Assembly (NCBI GenBank): GCA_036378535.1
Contig: DASUWH010000072.1
Coordinates: forward strand, 247,455 to 311,454
Reading direction: 5' to 3'
DNA length: 64,000 nt
Origin: Gp1-AA122 sp036378535
GTDB taxonomy: Bacteria > Acidobacteriota > Terriglobia > Terriglobales > Acidobacteriaceae
Both the position numbers and the translations under genes were made by a program. The notes under the pieces were generated by a model that ran no database searches, was not told the origin of the DNA, and saw only the letters and a program-made list of their open reading frames with translations. The stretch's first letter is position 1, and each line of letters starts with the position of its first letter. Shown here piece by piece: positions 24,505 to 33,524 of the stretch.

Positions 24505-26247
24505 GTGACGGAGTTCAAGCTACCTGAATTGGGAGAAAACATCGAGCAAGGCGATCTTGTGCGCCTGATGGTTTCACCGGGCGCGACTGTGAACGAGGGC
24601 CAGACGGTGATGGAACTGGAGACCGACAAAGCGGTAGTCGAAGTTCCTTCATCCGTCAGCGGCGTGATTAAAGAAGTTCGCGTCAAAGAGGGCGAGAAGC
24701 TGAAAGTCGGCCAGGTGATTTTCACGGTCGAGGATGGCGCCAAACGAAACGGCGGGGGAAAGAGAGAGAAGCGAACCGAAGGCGCCGAAAAACAGGCCAC
24801 AAAGGCCGACGCGCCCTCCACAAAAAAGATGGACGTTGCGCCTGCTGCTCCCGCCCCGGAGAGCCCAGTACAGGTAGAGCGGCGGAAATCACAGGCGGGT
24901 GCGACTGAATTTCGTCTGCCCGAACTGGGCGAGAACATTGAGCAGGGTGACTTGGTGCGCCTGATGATTTCACCTGGAGCAAAAGTCTCCGAGGGTCAGC
25001 CCATCATGGAGTTGGAAACGGACAAGGCGGTGGTCGAAGTGCCCTCGTCCGTGAGCGGAGTGGTGAAAGAGGTCCGAGTTAAGGAAGGCGACAAGCTCAA
25101 AGTCGGACAAGTCATCTTCACCCTGCAAGGAGCAGCGCCATCGGTTGCGCCCCGCACCACGCCTCAACCTGTGGAACACGTTTCCGGCCAGCACGGCGCG
25201 CGGCTCGCGTTTCAGGCAGCGATTCAGGCGGAAGGTAAGACTGAAGAGCAGGCCTTACCGCCCGACCAGCCGTCTCAGGCGCCGCCCACGTTCACTATGC
25301 CGGAACAGTTGGGGAAAGTTGCGGGTACGGAGCAGCGCCCGCCTATCCCGGCTGCGCCCATGGTACGCCGGCTCGCGCGTGAACTTGGGGTTGATATTTA
25401 CGACGTGCAGGGAAGCGGGCCCGGCGGGCGCATCAGCGAAGATGACGTTAAGGCGCACACAAAACAATTGCTGGTGACTGCGGTCTCTGCCGCCCAGGTT
25501 CCGCGAGCCCTGGCCGAACCGAAACTCCCGGATTTTGCCAAGTGGGGCAAAATCGAACGCGTCTCCATGCGTGCGGTGCGTCGAAAAACAGCGGAGCATC
25601 TGCGCGAAGCCTGGAACACCATCCCCCACGTCACGCAAAACGATCGTGCCGACATTACGGAACTGGAGCAGTTGCGGGCGAAGTTCGCACCCAAGGCGGA
25701 AGAAGCCGGTGGCAAAATGACGGTCACCGCCATCGCATTAAAGATTGTCGCTTCGGCTTTGAAGATTTTCCCGCAATTCAATGCCAGCATCGACATGGAC
25801 CGCGACGAAATTGTTTACAAGCAGTACGTGAACATTGGCGTTGCCGTGGACACGGAGCGGGGTCTGCTCGTTCCCGTCCTGCGCGATGTAGACAAGAAAA
25901 ACATTGTGGAACTGGCGGCGGAGATGTCCCAGCTTTCCAAAAAAGCGCGTGAGAAGAAGCTGACCCCGGAGGAGATGGAGGGCGGAACCTTCACCATCAC
26001 CAACCTGGGCGGAATTGGCGGGACGGGCTTTAGCCCGATCGTGAATCATCCTGAAGTCGCGATTCTCGGGCTCTCGCGCTCGCGCATGGAGCCGGAGTGG
26101 ATCAACGGGAAATTTGAGCCGCGGCTGATCCTGCCGCTGTCGCTGTCCTATGATCACCGGCTCATCGACGGCGCCGACGCTGCGCGTTTTCTCCGCTGGG
26201 TCGCCGAGGCTTTTGAGCAGCCGTTCCTGCTCTCGGTCCAAGGTTAA
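24505..26247 (+). CDS. aceF: Dihydrolipoamide acetyltransferase (pyruvate dehydrogenase E2)
   Basis: A 580-residue E2 core protein. It has two lipoyl domains (residues 1-80 and about 133-212) with lipoylated lysines in ELETDKAVVEVPS (K42 and K174), linked by a charged Ala/Lys/Pro-rich linker. A peripheral-subunit-binding domain follows (APMVRRLARELGVDIYDVQGSGPGGRISEDDV), then the acetyltransferase domain ending with the catalytic DHRLIDGADAARFL motif. Start is GTG at 24505. The two lipoyl domains are almost identical in protein sequence but differ at many synonymous sites. Confidence 0.95.
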   Translation: MTEFKLPELGENIEQGDLVRLMVSPGATVNEGQTVMELETDKAVVEVPSSVSGVIKEVRVKEGEKLKVGQVIFTVEDGAKRNGGGKREKRTEGAEKQATKADAPSTKKMDVAPAAPAPESPVQVERRKSQAGATEFRLPELGENIEQGDLVRLMISPGAKVSEGQPIMELETDKAVVEVPSSVSGVVKEVRVKEGDKLKVGQVIFTLQGAAPSVAPRTTPQPVEHVSGQHGARLAFQAAIQAEGKTEEQALPPDQPSQAPPTFTMPEQLGKVAGTEQRPPIPAAPMVRRLARELGVDIYDVQGSGPGGRISEDDVKAHTKQLLVTAVSAAQVPRALAEPKLPDFAKWGKIERVSMRAVRRKTAEHLREAWNTIPHVTQNDRADITELEQLRAKFAPKAEEAGGKMTVTAIALKIVASALKIFPQFNASIDMDRDEIVYKQYVNIGVAVDTERGLLVPVLRDVDKKNIVELAAEMSQLSKKAREKKLTPEEMEGGTFTITNLGGIGGTGFSPIVNHPEVAILGLSRSRMEPEWINGKFEPRLILPLSLSYDHRLIDGADAARFLRWVAEAFEQPFLLSVQG

Positions 26248-26382
26248 AGAGGCGAGCCTGGCTCGCCTGCCCAGGTCCTGAGCGAAGTCGAAGGAGGGCG
26301 TCTGGGCCTACGTGGTGTGAAGAACAAATCACGTAGGGACGGGTGCCCGCACTTGTCCGGCCGAGCGAAGCTCGGCTCCAAT
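26243..26382. repeat. Dispersed repeat family B between E2 and lpdA
   Basis: GAGGCGAGC-ctg-GCTCGCC, GCCCAGG...GGGCGTCTGGGCC, AATCACGTAGGGACGGGTGCCC and GCCGAGC-gaa-GCTCGGC occur in an order rotated relative to the copy at 12994-13108. An insert GTCCTGAGCGAAGTCGAAGG resembles family A/C wording. It separates two genes of one metabolic complex. Confidence 0.8.
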
Positions 26383-26436
26383 CGCCAATCAGGCTTTCTT
26401 TTAGCAGTCCAAACATAAGTGGGAAAGAGGACTTAT

Positions 26437-27858
26437 ATGGCTGATACGTCGAATTTGCGCGTTGCGGTGGTTGGGGGAGGCCCCGGTGGTTACGCGGCTG
26501 CCTTTCTGGCTGCCGATCTCGGAATGAAAGTCACACTGATCGATCCCGAAGCGAATCCCGGCGGGGTATGCCTCTACCGCGGTTGCATTCCGTCCAAAGC
26601 GTTGCTGCACGTGGCCAAGATTATCGAAGAATCGCATCAGGCGAAAAATTGGGGTATCGATTTTGGAGAGCCCAAGGTGGACATCACCCGCCTGCGCACC
26701 TGGAAGGAGAGCGTAGTCAAGAAGCTCACAGGCGGCCTGGGGCAACTGGCCAAGCAACGTTCTGTCCAGTATGTGCAGGGCAAGGCTGCTTTCGAGAATT
26801 CAAACACCCTGCGGGTGACAAAAACGAAAGGCGGGGAAGAGTCGTTCAGCTTCGATCGCATTATTCTGGCGACCGGCTCGCGCCCGGCCGTCATTCCGAG
26901 CTTGAAAATCGATTCGCCGCGCCTGCTGGATTCCACCGGCGCGCTGGATGTTCAGGACGTTCCCAAGACCCTGCTGGTTGTGGGCGGCGGCTACATCGGC
27001 CTGGAATTGGGTTCTGTCTATGCGGCTTTGGGAACACGCGTGACCGTGGTCGAAATGACCGACGGCCTTCTGCCCGGCGCCGACCGCGACCTCGTTCTTC
27101 CTTTACACAAGCGGTTGGAAAAGCTGTTCGACGGCATCCTGCTGAATACGACCGTCGCTTCTTTGAAGGAAGAGAAGAATGGAATTCGCGCGACCTTCGA
27201 AGGAAAAGCAGTCAAAGAACGCGAAAAACTGTTCGATAAAGTTCTGGTTTCGGTCGGCCGCAAGCCCAATTCCGAAATCGGCGGCCTCGACAAGACTCGC
27301 GTGAAAGTCGGTCCCAAGGGATTTATCCAGGTGAACAAGCAATTGCAGACCGATGATCCCGCAATATTTGCCATTGGCGATGTGGTGGGCGAACCCATGC
27401 TGGCGCACAAGGCTACTCATGAGGGCCGAACTGCGGTCGAGGTGATCGCCGGGCACAAATATACGTTTGAGCCCAATGCCATTCCAGCGGTCGTGTTCAC
27501 CGATCCGGAAATCGCATGGGCTGGCTTGACCGAAACCCAGGCTCAGGCGCAGGGCAAGCAAGTTAAAGTGGCTAAGTTTCCTTGGGCAGCTTCGGGACGG
27601 GCGTTGACGCTCGATCGGACCGACGGCCTCACCAAGCTGCTTATTGATCCAGATACGGAACGCGTGCTGGGCGTAGGCATCGTCGGGCCCGGGGCCGGCG
27701 AGCTCATTGCCGAAGGCACCCTCGCGATCGAGATGGCCGCGCTGGCGGGCGATGTGGAACTGACCGTACATCCCCATCCCACGCTGTCGGAAACCGTCAT
27801 GAACGCCGCCGAAGTCTTTTACGGCACCAGCACCGACATATACCGCCCGAAACGGTGA
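26437..27858 (+). CDS. lpdA: Dihydrolipoamide dehydrogenase (E3)
   Basis: A 473-residue flavoprotein that reoxidises the lipoyl groups of E2 with NAD+. It has an N-terminal FAD motif VVGGGPGGYAAAF, redox disulfide C45-LYRG-C50 followed by IPSKALL, an NAD motif VVGGGYIGLELGSV, AIGDVVGEPMLAHKA, and the C-terminal dimer-interface HPHPTLSE with the active-site His. The ATG at 26437 is chosen for GAGGA 7 nt upstream; an in-frame GTG at 26419 would add six residues. A GAACGCC...GGCGTTC inverted repeat (27857-27886) begins at the stop and may aid termination. Confidence 0.95.
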   Translation: MADTSNLRVAVVGGGPGGYAAAFLAADLGMKVTLIDPEANPGGVCLYRGCIPSKALLHVAKIIEESHQAKNWGIDFGEPKVDITRLRTWKESVVKKLTGGLGQLAKQRSVQYVQGKAAFENSNTLRVTKTKGGEESFSFDRIILATGSRPAVIPSLKIDSPRLLDSTGALDVQDVPKTLLVVGGGYIGLELGSVYAALGTRVTVVEMTDGLLPGADRDLVLPLHKRLEKLFDGILLNTTVASLKEEKNGIRATFEGKAVKEREKLFDKVLVSVGRKPNSEIGGLDKTRVKVGPKGFIQVNKQLQTDDPAIFAIGDVVGEPMLAHKATHEGRTAVEVIAGHKYTFEPNAIPAVVFTDPEIAWAGLTETQAQAQGKQVKVAKFPWAASGRALTLDRTDGLTKLLIDPDTERVLGVGIVGPGAGELIAEGTLAIEMAALAGDVELTVHPHPTLSETVMNAAEVFYGTSTDIYRPKR

Positions 27859-28278
27859 ACGCCGTCCATTGGTCGCTGGCGTTCCGGTGAGACTAGGGGT
27901 TTGGGAAGGGCACGACTTCAGTCGTGCCGTTAGGCCGTTGAAAATGGGGGCGCGCTTCAGCCTTTTTAGCGCCGCATCAAATCTGTCATCCCGAGCGCAG
28001 CCGAGAGCCTGCCCCGAGCGCAGTCGAGGGGGACCTTGTGTTTACCTGCATGGGTTGAAAATGAAGGAGCGCTTTAGCGCCAGCGGGTCGCCTTTTGACC
28101 TGCAGGTCGCCTTTTTGATATGCGCAAGTTTTTCCCGCAGCCTGTTCAGCCGCGCCGGCTAAAGGCCGCAGAAAATGCGGGCTCTCCACCCCCTTAGGGA
28201 ACACCGTGCTTTACCCTCTTGGTTGATTATGAGATAGCTTGCTAACGGTTCGCTGCCAACCGCCATCCAACGCAACGC
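27859..28278. repeat. Repeat-filled gap: family C and family A elements
   Basis: Family C wording (GGGAAGGGCACGACTTCAGTCGTGCCG, GCGCTTTAGCGCCAG, TTTTTCCCGCAGCCTGTTCAGCC) surrounds a compound family A element at 27983-28043 (TGTCATCCCGAGCGCAG...GAGGGGGACCTTGTGTTT). CACGACTtcAGTCGTG is a perfect hairpin at about 27909-27926. No coding region is supported. Confidence 0.8.
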
Positions 28279-28719
28279 ATGCCGCTGACCTACGTCAAAG
28301 AGATAGATGCTGCCGCCGAAGTTCACAAAACGCGAATACTAACGTTAATGGTGGTCGTCAGCAACGTGATCGGAAACGTCATGCTAAGCCTCGGTATGCA
28401 TCATGTAGGCAGAATCGTCTCCGCCTCTCCCATCGACTACATTCGGGCCTTTACGGATCCTTGGACCGTGGCGGGCGTCTGCATCCTGGTGATCTGGATG
28501 GCGAGTGATCTGGCTCTGCTGAGCGCCGCCGATCTCAGCTTTGTCCTGCCGGTCACGGCCAGCGCTTACGTCCTGATTGCGATTGCCGGGCACTTCCTTT
28601 TGCATGATCACATCTCCGTGGCGCGCTGGATAGGCATTGTGGTAATCACGTTCGGTGTCATCCTGGCTGAAGAAACTCCAGCCCGAACTACGGAAGGGCC
28701 GCCCGAACATCTGCTATGA
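28279..28719 (+). CDS. Small EamA/SMR-like membrane protein, first of a pair
   Basis: A 146-residue protein with four hydrophobic helices (about 22-40, 61-82, 86-108, 115-134), the size and layout of half of an EamA/DMT transporter. GNVMLSLGMHHVG near helix 1 and LSAADLSFVLPVTASAYVLIAI in the third helix pair resemble SMR/ArnE-ArnF-like proteins. Its last codons overlap the start of a second such gene (ATGA), so the two probably act as a heterodimer. The substrate is unknown. Confidence 0.72.
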   Translation: MPLTYVKEIDAAAEVHKTRILTLMVVVSNVIGNVMLSLGMHHVGRIVSASPIDYIRAFTDPWTVAGVCILVIWMASDLALLSAADLSFVLPVTASAYVLIAIAGHFLLHDHISVARWIGIVVITFGVILAEETPARTTEGPPEHLL

Positions 28720-29078
28720 AATGGATCCTGGTGGGAATCATTGCGATCTGCAACACCCTGGGCGACGTGCTGAACACGGCCGGCATGAAGCGACAGGGAG
28801 AGGTCGAGGACCTCCGCCCTCGGACTCTCCTTCGCATGCTGGCGGGGATCTTTCGCAATCCCCTGGTTATGGCAGGGTTGGGTACCCTGGCCATCTCATT
28901 TTTCGCTCTGCTTTCGCTTCTTTCCATCGCTAACGTGAGCTTTGCCGTGCCGGCTACCGCCAGCAGTTATCTGCTGGAAACTCTTCTCGCAAAATACGTC
29001 CTGAAAGAAGATGTTCGCTTACGGCGATGGGCGGCGGCGGTCCTGGTCGCCGGTGGAGTAGTGCTGCTGCAGTGGTGA
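28716..29078 (+). CDS. Small EamA/SMR-like membrane protein, second of a pair
   Basis: A 120-residue four-helix protein (MKWILVGIIAICNTLGDVLNTAGMKRQG; FFALLSLLSIANVSFAVPATASSYLLETLLAKYVLKEDV; a last helix AAAVLVAGGVVLLQW). It is the partner of the preceding gene, with a 4-nt overlap. The conserved helix-3 block SFAVPATASSYLLE mirrors SFVLPVTASAYVLI of the partner, indicating an old duplication, with each copy now kept as a separate subunit. Export of a small amphipathic or lipid-linked compound is a guess only. Confidence 0.72.
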   Translation: MKWILVGIIAICNTLGDVLNTAGMKRQGEVEDLRPRTLLRMLAGIFRNPLVMAGLGTLAISFFALLSLLSIANVSFAVPATASSYLLETLLAKYVLKEDVRLRRWAAAVLVAGGVVLLQW

Positions 29079-29102
29079 CCAGGGAGCAGGAGAGTCTAAC
29101 CG

Positions 29103-29136
29103 AACACACTTTGTGTCCCTTCGTGCCTCTGTGGTG
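29103..29136. repeat. Short dispersed repeat (family E)
   Basis: CACTTTGTGTCCCTTCGTGCCTCTGTGGTGA; an inverted relative, TTCACCACAGAGAACACAATGGGACGCGAAAG, is found at 54795-54826. Neither shows coding potential. Confidence 0.6.
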
Positions 29137-29193
29137 AGATGTCTTTCATCACAAATCACACAAACGCGCTACCCGGACGCGCTGCCCCAGTTT

Positions 29194-29592
29194 CTAGGTT
29201 TCCGCAGAGAACGTCAGCACGATATCGCGCTGGCGAGGCCCATCCAGTTCGACCAGCACCACGCGCTGCCAGGTTCCAAGAAGCAACTGGCCTTTATCAG
29301 TCGGCAGAGCCACGGAGGTGCCGATCAGCGATGACAGAATATGGTCAGGCACATGAGCGGGATTATGAGGATGCCGGTACTGAAGTTTGGGAATCATTTG
29401 CTCGAACGCGTCCAGCATATCGAGATCGGTTCCGGGATCGAGGTCGGCCGTGGTCAGAGCGGCGGTTGTGTGCAGGATGGAAACATGACAAGTACCGGAT
29501 CGCCCGTTGTACTTCTTCAAGGAATTCTGAACGACGTCGGTGATATCCACGATCTCGCGCTTCTTACGAGTTTTGACTGAGAGCTTCTGCAT
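29194..29592 (-). CDS. yjbQ: YjbQ-family protein (UPF0047)
   Basis: A 132-residue single-domain protein of the UPF0047/YjbQ family, some members of which have weak thiamine-phosphate synthase activity. Conserved features are VSILHTTAALTTADLD, HPHNPAHVPDHILSSLIGTSVALP and GTWQRVVLVELDGPRQR. Histidines and acidic residues in these blocks form the metal/anion-binding pocket. Full length. It stands alone between the EamA pair and leuD; the in vivo role remains unclear for the family. Confidence 0.85.
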   Translation of the reverse strand: MQKLSVKTRKKREIVDITDVVQNSLKKYNGRSGTCHVSILHTTAALTTADLDPGTDLDMLDAFEQMIPKLQYRHPHNPAHVPDHILSSLIGTSVALPTDKGQLLLGTWQRVVLVELDGPRQRDIVLTFSAET

Positions 29593-29621
29593 TACTCGAT
29601 CTTAGATTCGGCCGGCCTGCT

Positions 29622-30242
29622 CTAGGAACGGTATCCCGAATTCACTGAAGCAGGTAAGGGATGGCGTTTCTCGTAGGCGGCAATTTCGGATTCGTGCTGG
29701 AGAGTGAGTCCGATGTCGTCCAACCCTTCGAGCAGGCAATGGCGCACGAATGCATCAAGCTGGAACCTTGCACAAAACCCCTGCTCATCGCTCACTGCCT
29801 GCCGCTCGAGATCAACCGTCAGCCGGTAATTTTCTAATGTGGACGCGCGACGAAGGAGGTCGCTCACTTGCTGCTCCGAGAGACTCACGGTAAGGAGGCC
29901 GTTCTTAGCGCTGTTGTTGGCAAATATGTCGGCGAACGAAGGAGCGATCACGGCGCGGAAACCGAAATCGGCGAGCGCCCACACCGCATGTTCACGCGAA
30001 GAGCCGCAGCCGAAATTCTTTTCCGCCACCAAAATGCTGGCTCCATGAAAGCGCGGCTGGTTGAGTACAAACGACGGGTCCTGTTCGCCAGATGATTTGC
30101 GACGCCAGTCGTGGAACAGGAACTGCCCAAACCCGGTGCGTTCGATGCGCTTGAGAAACTGCTTGGGGATGATCTGATCGGTGTCAACGTTCGCTCGATC
30201 CAGCGGCGCGACCAGTCCGGTATGAATGCGAAACGCTTCCAT
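29622..30242 (-). CDS. leuD: 3-isopropylmalate dehydratase small subunit
   Basis: A 206-residue swivel-domain subunit that joins LeuC to isomerise 2- to 3-isopropylmalate in leucine synthesis. Family motifs are DTDQIIPKQFLKRIERTGFG, ILVAEKNFGCGSSREHAVWAL and FADIFANNSAKNGLL. It lies downstream of leuC on the same strand but is separated by a 132-bp gap full of family A repeats, so co-translation is not direct. leuA and leuB are not in the window. Confidence 0.94.
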   Translation of the reverse strand: MEAFRIHTGLVAPLDRANVDTDQIIPKQFLKRIERTGFGQFLFHDWRRKSSGEQDPSFVLNQPRFHGASILVAEKNFGCGSSREHAVWALADFGFRAVIAPSFADIFANNSAKNGLLTVSLSEQQVSDLLRRASTLENYRLTVDLERQAVSDEQGFCARFQLDAFVRHCLLEGLDDIGLTLQHESEIAAYEKRHPLPASVNSGYRS

Positions 30243-30270
30243 AGATTCTCTCTACATATTCTCTCAATTT

Positions 30271-30376
30271 TGTCATCCCGAGCGGAGTCGAGGGACCTTG
30301 TGTTCCTCAACTTTGCCACTTCGAGCGGAGTCGAGAGCCTGCCCCGAGCGAAGCCGAGGGGGATCTTGCGTTTTTC
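30271..30376. repeat. Two dispersed family A elements between leuC and leuD
   Basis: One copy at 30271-30305 (TGTCATCCCGAGCGGAG, TCGAGGGACCTTG) and a compound copy at 30313-30376 with two GAG-CGNAG-CCGAG blocks ending GGGGGATCTTGCGTTTT. The second overlaps the last codons of leuC. Confidence 0.85.
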
Positions 30377-31787
30377 AATGAAACTGCCAGTTGCGAATGT
30401 CGGTGAAATGGCCCGTGATGGCGGCTGCCGCAGCCATCATGGGACTGACCAGGTGTGTCCTTCCACCACGGCCTTGCCGACCTTCAAAGTTGCGATTGCT
30501 GGTGGACGCGCAGCGTTCGCCGGGCTGAAGGATGTCAGGATTCATGCCCAGGCACATGGAGCATCCCGATTCTCTCCACTCAAAACCGGCGGCCACGAAG
30601 ATCTTGTCCAATCCTTCCTGCTCAGCAGCCCGCTTGATGGCCTGCGATCCCGGAACCACCATGGCCTTTACGCTGGCACTGACGCGGTGCCCTTTGGCCA
30701 CGCGCGCGGCGGCACGCAGGTCTTCCAGTCGTGAATTGGTGCAGGAACCGATGAAAACGCGGTCGACATTAATTTCCTCGACGCGCTTCCCGGGCTCCAG
30801 CGCCATGTACTCGAACATGCGCTCGGCTGATCGTCGCTCGGGCTCGCTGCGAAACGCGCTCAGCTCGGGCACTCGGCCGGTGATTTCAACCACCATGCCG
30901 GGGTTCGTTCCCCAAGTCACGAACGGTGACAACTTCGCGGCATCGATATGGATCACTTTGTCGTAGGCCGCTCCGGGGTCGGAAGTTAATGCCCGCCAGT
31001 GCGCGACAGCCTTTTCCCACTCGGGGCCTTTTGGGGCAAAGCGGCGTTCTTTCACGTACGAGATCGTGGTTTCGTCGGGAGCCACCATCCCGGCGCGAGC
31101 GCCCGCCTCGATGCTCATGTTGCACAGGGTCATGCGCCCTTCCATCGACAGTGCGCGGACGGCTTGGCCGGCATACTCGATGACGCAACCTGTGGCGCCA
31201 TCTGTGCCGATCTGACCAATGACGCCCAAAGCCAAATCCTTGGCCGCCACTCCTTCCGGAAGTGAGCCTCGGACATCGATCAGCATGGTGTGCGGCTTTT
31301 TCTGAGGCAAGCACTGCGTGGCCAGCACGTGCTCGACTTCCGAGGTTCCGATGCCGAAGGCCAGCGCGCCGAACGCTCCGTGCGTGCTGGTGTGGCTGTC
31401 ACCGCAGACAATGGTCATGCCGGGCTGCGTAAGCCCCAACTCCGGGCCGATCACGTGAACGATGCCTTGCTCGGGCGAGTCAATGTCGAACAGCGGTATA
31501 CCGAATTCCTTGCAGTTCTGCCGCAAAGCTTCAATTTGCCGGGCGGCGATCGCATCGGTAATCGGAAGACCGCGTGGAGTCGTGGGGACATTATGATCCA
31601 CGGTTGCAATGGTCCGGTGCGGCTGGCGAACCCGGCGTGCGTTGGCGCGAAGACCGTCGAAGGCTTGCGGCGACGTCACTTCGTGTACCAGATGCAGGTC
31701 AATGTAGAGCAGCGGGAGCTGGCCGGATGGTTCGCACACTACGTGCTCATCCCAGACTTTTTCGAATAAAGTGCGCTTGGCGCTCAT
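30375..31787 (-). CDS. leuC: 3-isopropylmalate dehydratase large subunit
   Basis: A 470-residue aconitase-family subunit. The [4Fe-4S] ligands lie in VFIGSCTNSRLEDLRAA and in the C-terminal SGCSMCLGMNPD block. GDSHTSTHGAFGALAFGIGTSEVEHVLATQ is the standard family core. N-terminus MSAKRTLFEKVWDEHVV fits the usual start. First gene of the leuCD unit; the upstream region to 32006 shares space with a divergent membrane-protein gene and has a CCCGC-ttc-GCGGG hairpin (31877-31889). Confidence 0.95.
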   Translation of the reverse strand: MSAKRTLFEKVWDEHVVCEPSGQLPLLYIDLHLVHEVTSPQAFDGLRANARRVRQPHRTIATVDHNVPTTPRGLPITDAIAARQIEALRQNCKEFGIPLFDIDSPEQGIVHVIGPELGLTQPGMTIVCGDSHTSTHGAFGALAFGIGTSEVEHVLATQCLPQKKPHTMLIDVRGSLPEGVAAKDLALGVIGQIGTDGATGCVIEYAGQAVRALSMEGRMTLCNMSIEAGARAGMVAPDETTISYVKERRFAPKGPEWEKAVAHWRALTSDPGAAYDKVIHIDAAKLSPFVTWGTNPGMVVEITGRVPELSAFRSEPERRSAERMFEYMALEPGKRVEEINVDRVFIGSCTNSRLEDLRAAARVAKGHRVSASVKAMVVPGSQAIKRAAEQEGLDKIFVAAGFEWRESGCSMCLGMNPDILQPGERCASTSNRNFEGRQGRGGRTHLVSPMMAAAAAITGHFTDIRNWQFH

Positions 31788-32006
31788 CGGAAATCAGATA
31801 CCTGCTTGGCCCGTGTCGGCCTCGGATCGTTGCTCCCCATTTCCCGGCGCTTACGCGTAGGCCTGATTTTCTTATTCCCGCTTCGCGGGCTCACTTGCGG
31901 TGTCCTGATAGTTTACCAGAGCACATGGGCGGATAAGCACGATGCCTGTCGTCTACAATCCGGTAAGAGGTCCTTTCATTCAGCGGCAAATCCACGGGGC
32001 TACAGG

Positions 32007-33485
32007 TTGAGAGATCGTCCTGAAACGAAAGCATGGCTGTTACTGATGGCGCTGGCAACTGCCGCCATCGTTGTGCACGGTTACCATCCCGCGGTGGAAG
32101 ACGCCGAAATCTATCTTCCGGCGATCAAGAAGGCGCTCAATCCGTCGTTGTACCCGCACAATGACATTTTCTTCATGTCGCATGCGCGCATGACCTTGTT
32201 CCCGAAGCTGGTTGCTGCGTCGGTGCGTATTTCTCATCTGCCGCTCGATTGGGCGTTGCTGCTATGGCAATGGCTCTCGATATTTCTGCTGCTGCTGGCG
32301 TGCTGGCATTTGGGGCGGCTCGCCTTTCGAACGCCCGCCTCGCGCTGGGGAGGGGTTGCGCTGGTTGCGTCGCTTTTGACCTTACCGGTGGCGGGAACCG
32401 CGCTTTACGTGATGGATGAATACATCAACCCGCGTTCGCTGTCCACGCCTGCCGTGCTGTTCATTATCATCAGTGTGGCGGAACGGCGCTATGTGCGGGC
32501 GCTGTTGTGGATGTTGTTCACCGCGGCTATTCATCCGTTGATGGTGGTCTTTGGAGCAACTTATGCGGCGATCTACTTGGGTGTCGCATGGATAAACACG
32601 CGGGCAGCGCGCAGCGAGCAACGAGCCATTGCGCTGGCTGCGCTAATTCCTTTCGGCCTCTTTCCGCCGGCCACCGATGCCTATCGCGAAGCCTTGAATA
32701 GCCGCCCCTATTTCTTCCTGCTGCGCTGGCACTGGTACGAGTGGCTCGGCATTTTTGGGCCAATCGCTTTATTTGCCTGGTGGCGATGGGTAGCGCGGCG
32801 CATCAAGGAGCCTGCGCTGCAGTATTTCTGTGAGACATCAGTAATCTTCGGAGCGACCTTCTTTGTAGCGGGATTGGTGATCACCATTCCTTCAGGACTG
32901 GCGAACCTGGTTGAACTGCAACCCATGCGCAGCCTGCACCTGCTGTACGTCATTCTGCTTGTGCTGGGCGGCGGATTACTGGCGCAGTTTGTGCTCAAAG
33001 AAAAAGCCTGGCGCTGGATCGTGTTGTTCGTTCCGCTGTGTGCCGCGATGGCATTTGTACAGGGGGAAACCTTCCCGAACACGGCTCACCTGGAGCTCAA
33101 AGGCGTGCAATCGCGCAATGAATGGGTGCACGCCTTCACATGGATCCGGCAGAACACGCCCGTGGGTGCTTACTTCGCACTCGATCCCGATACCATGTCC
33201 CTGCCGGGTGAGGATCAGCACGGTTTTCGTGCCTTGGCCGAGCGTTCGATGCTGGCCGACAACGTGAAAGACACCGGTGCCGTGACCATGTTTCCCGCCA
33301 TGGCCGAAACCTGGCGAGAGCAAGTGAGGGCACAGGCCGGATGGCGCCGCTTCGGAGAATCCGATTTTAAGCGATTAAGAACACAGTACGGCGTGGATTG
33401 GATCGTGGTGCAGGCATCGGGCGTTCCAGGATTGGACTGCCCGTATTCCACAGCGACTCTCAGTGTTTGCCGGATAGGGAGTTAG
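32007..33485 (+). CDS. Polytopic membrane protein of unknown function
   Basis: About 492 residues from a TTG at 32007 (RDRPETKAWLLLMALA). The open frame extends upstream to 31806, but that part is low in hydrophobic or conserved character and overlaps the leuC promoter region, so I chose the later start with little certainty. About ten hydrophobic helices are followed by a soluble C-terminal domain (WVHAFTWIRQNTPVGAYFALDPD...RTQYGVDWIVVQ). The layout resembles GT-C-type glycosyltransferases and uncharacterised proteins with a final domain of this kind, but I see no catalytic motif. Confidence 0.65.
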   Translation: MRDRPETKAWLLLMALATAAIVVHGYHPAVEDAEIYLPAIKKALNPSLYPHNDIFFMSHARMTLFPKLVAASVRISHLPLDWALLLWQWLSIFLLLLACWHLGRLAFRTPASRWGGVALVASLLTLPVAGTALYVMDEYINPRSLSTPAVLFIIISVAERRYVRALLWMLFTAAIHPLMVVFGATYAAIYLGVAWINTRAARSEQRAIALAALIPFGLFPPATDAYREALNSRPYFFLLRWHWYEWLGIFGPIALFAWWRWVARRIKEPALQYFCETSVIFGATFFVAGLVITIPSGLANLVELQPMRSLHLLYVILLVLGGGLLAQFVLKEKAWRWIVLFVPLCAAMAFVQGETFPNTAHLELKGVQSRNEWVHAFTWIRQNTPVGAYFALDPDTMSLPGEDQHGFRALAERSMLADNVKDTGAVTMFPAMAETWREQVRAQAGWRRFGESDFKRLRTQYGVDWIVVQASGVPGLDCPYSTATLSVCRIGS

Positions 33486-33524
33486 GGGATTTTATTTACT
33501 GTATCCCTACCAATCCCCACGGAT

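Noticed and set aside
31806..32006. Extended N-terminus of the membrane protein ending at 33485
   Set aside because: It lacks membrane or conserved character and overlaps the leuC control region; a later start fits better, though the exact codon is uncertain.
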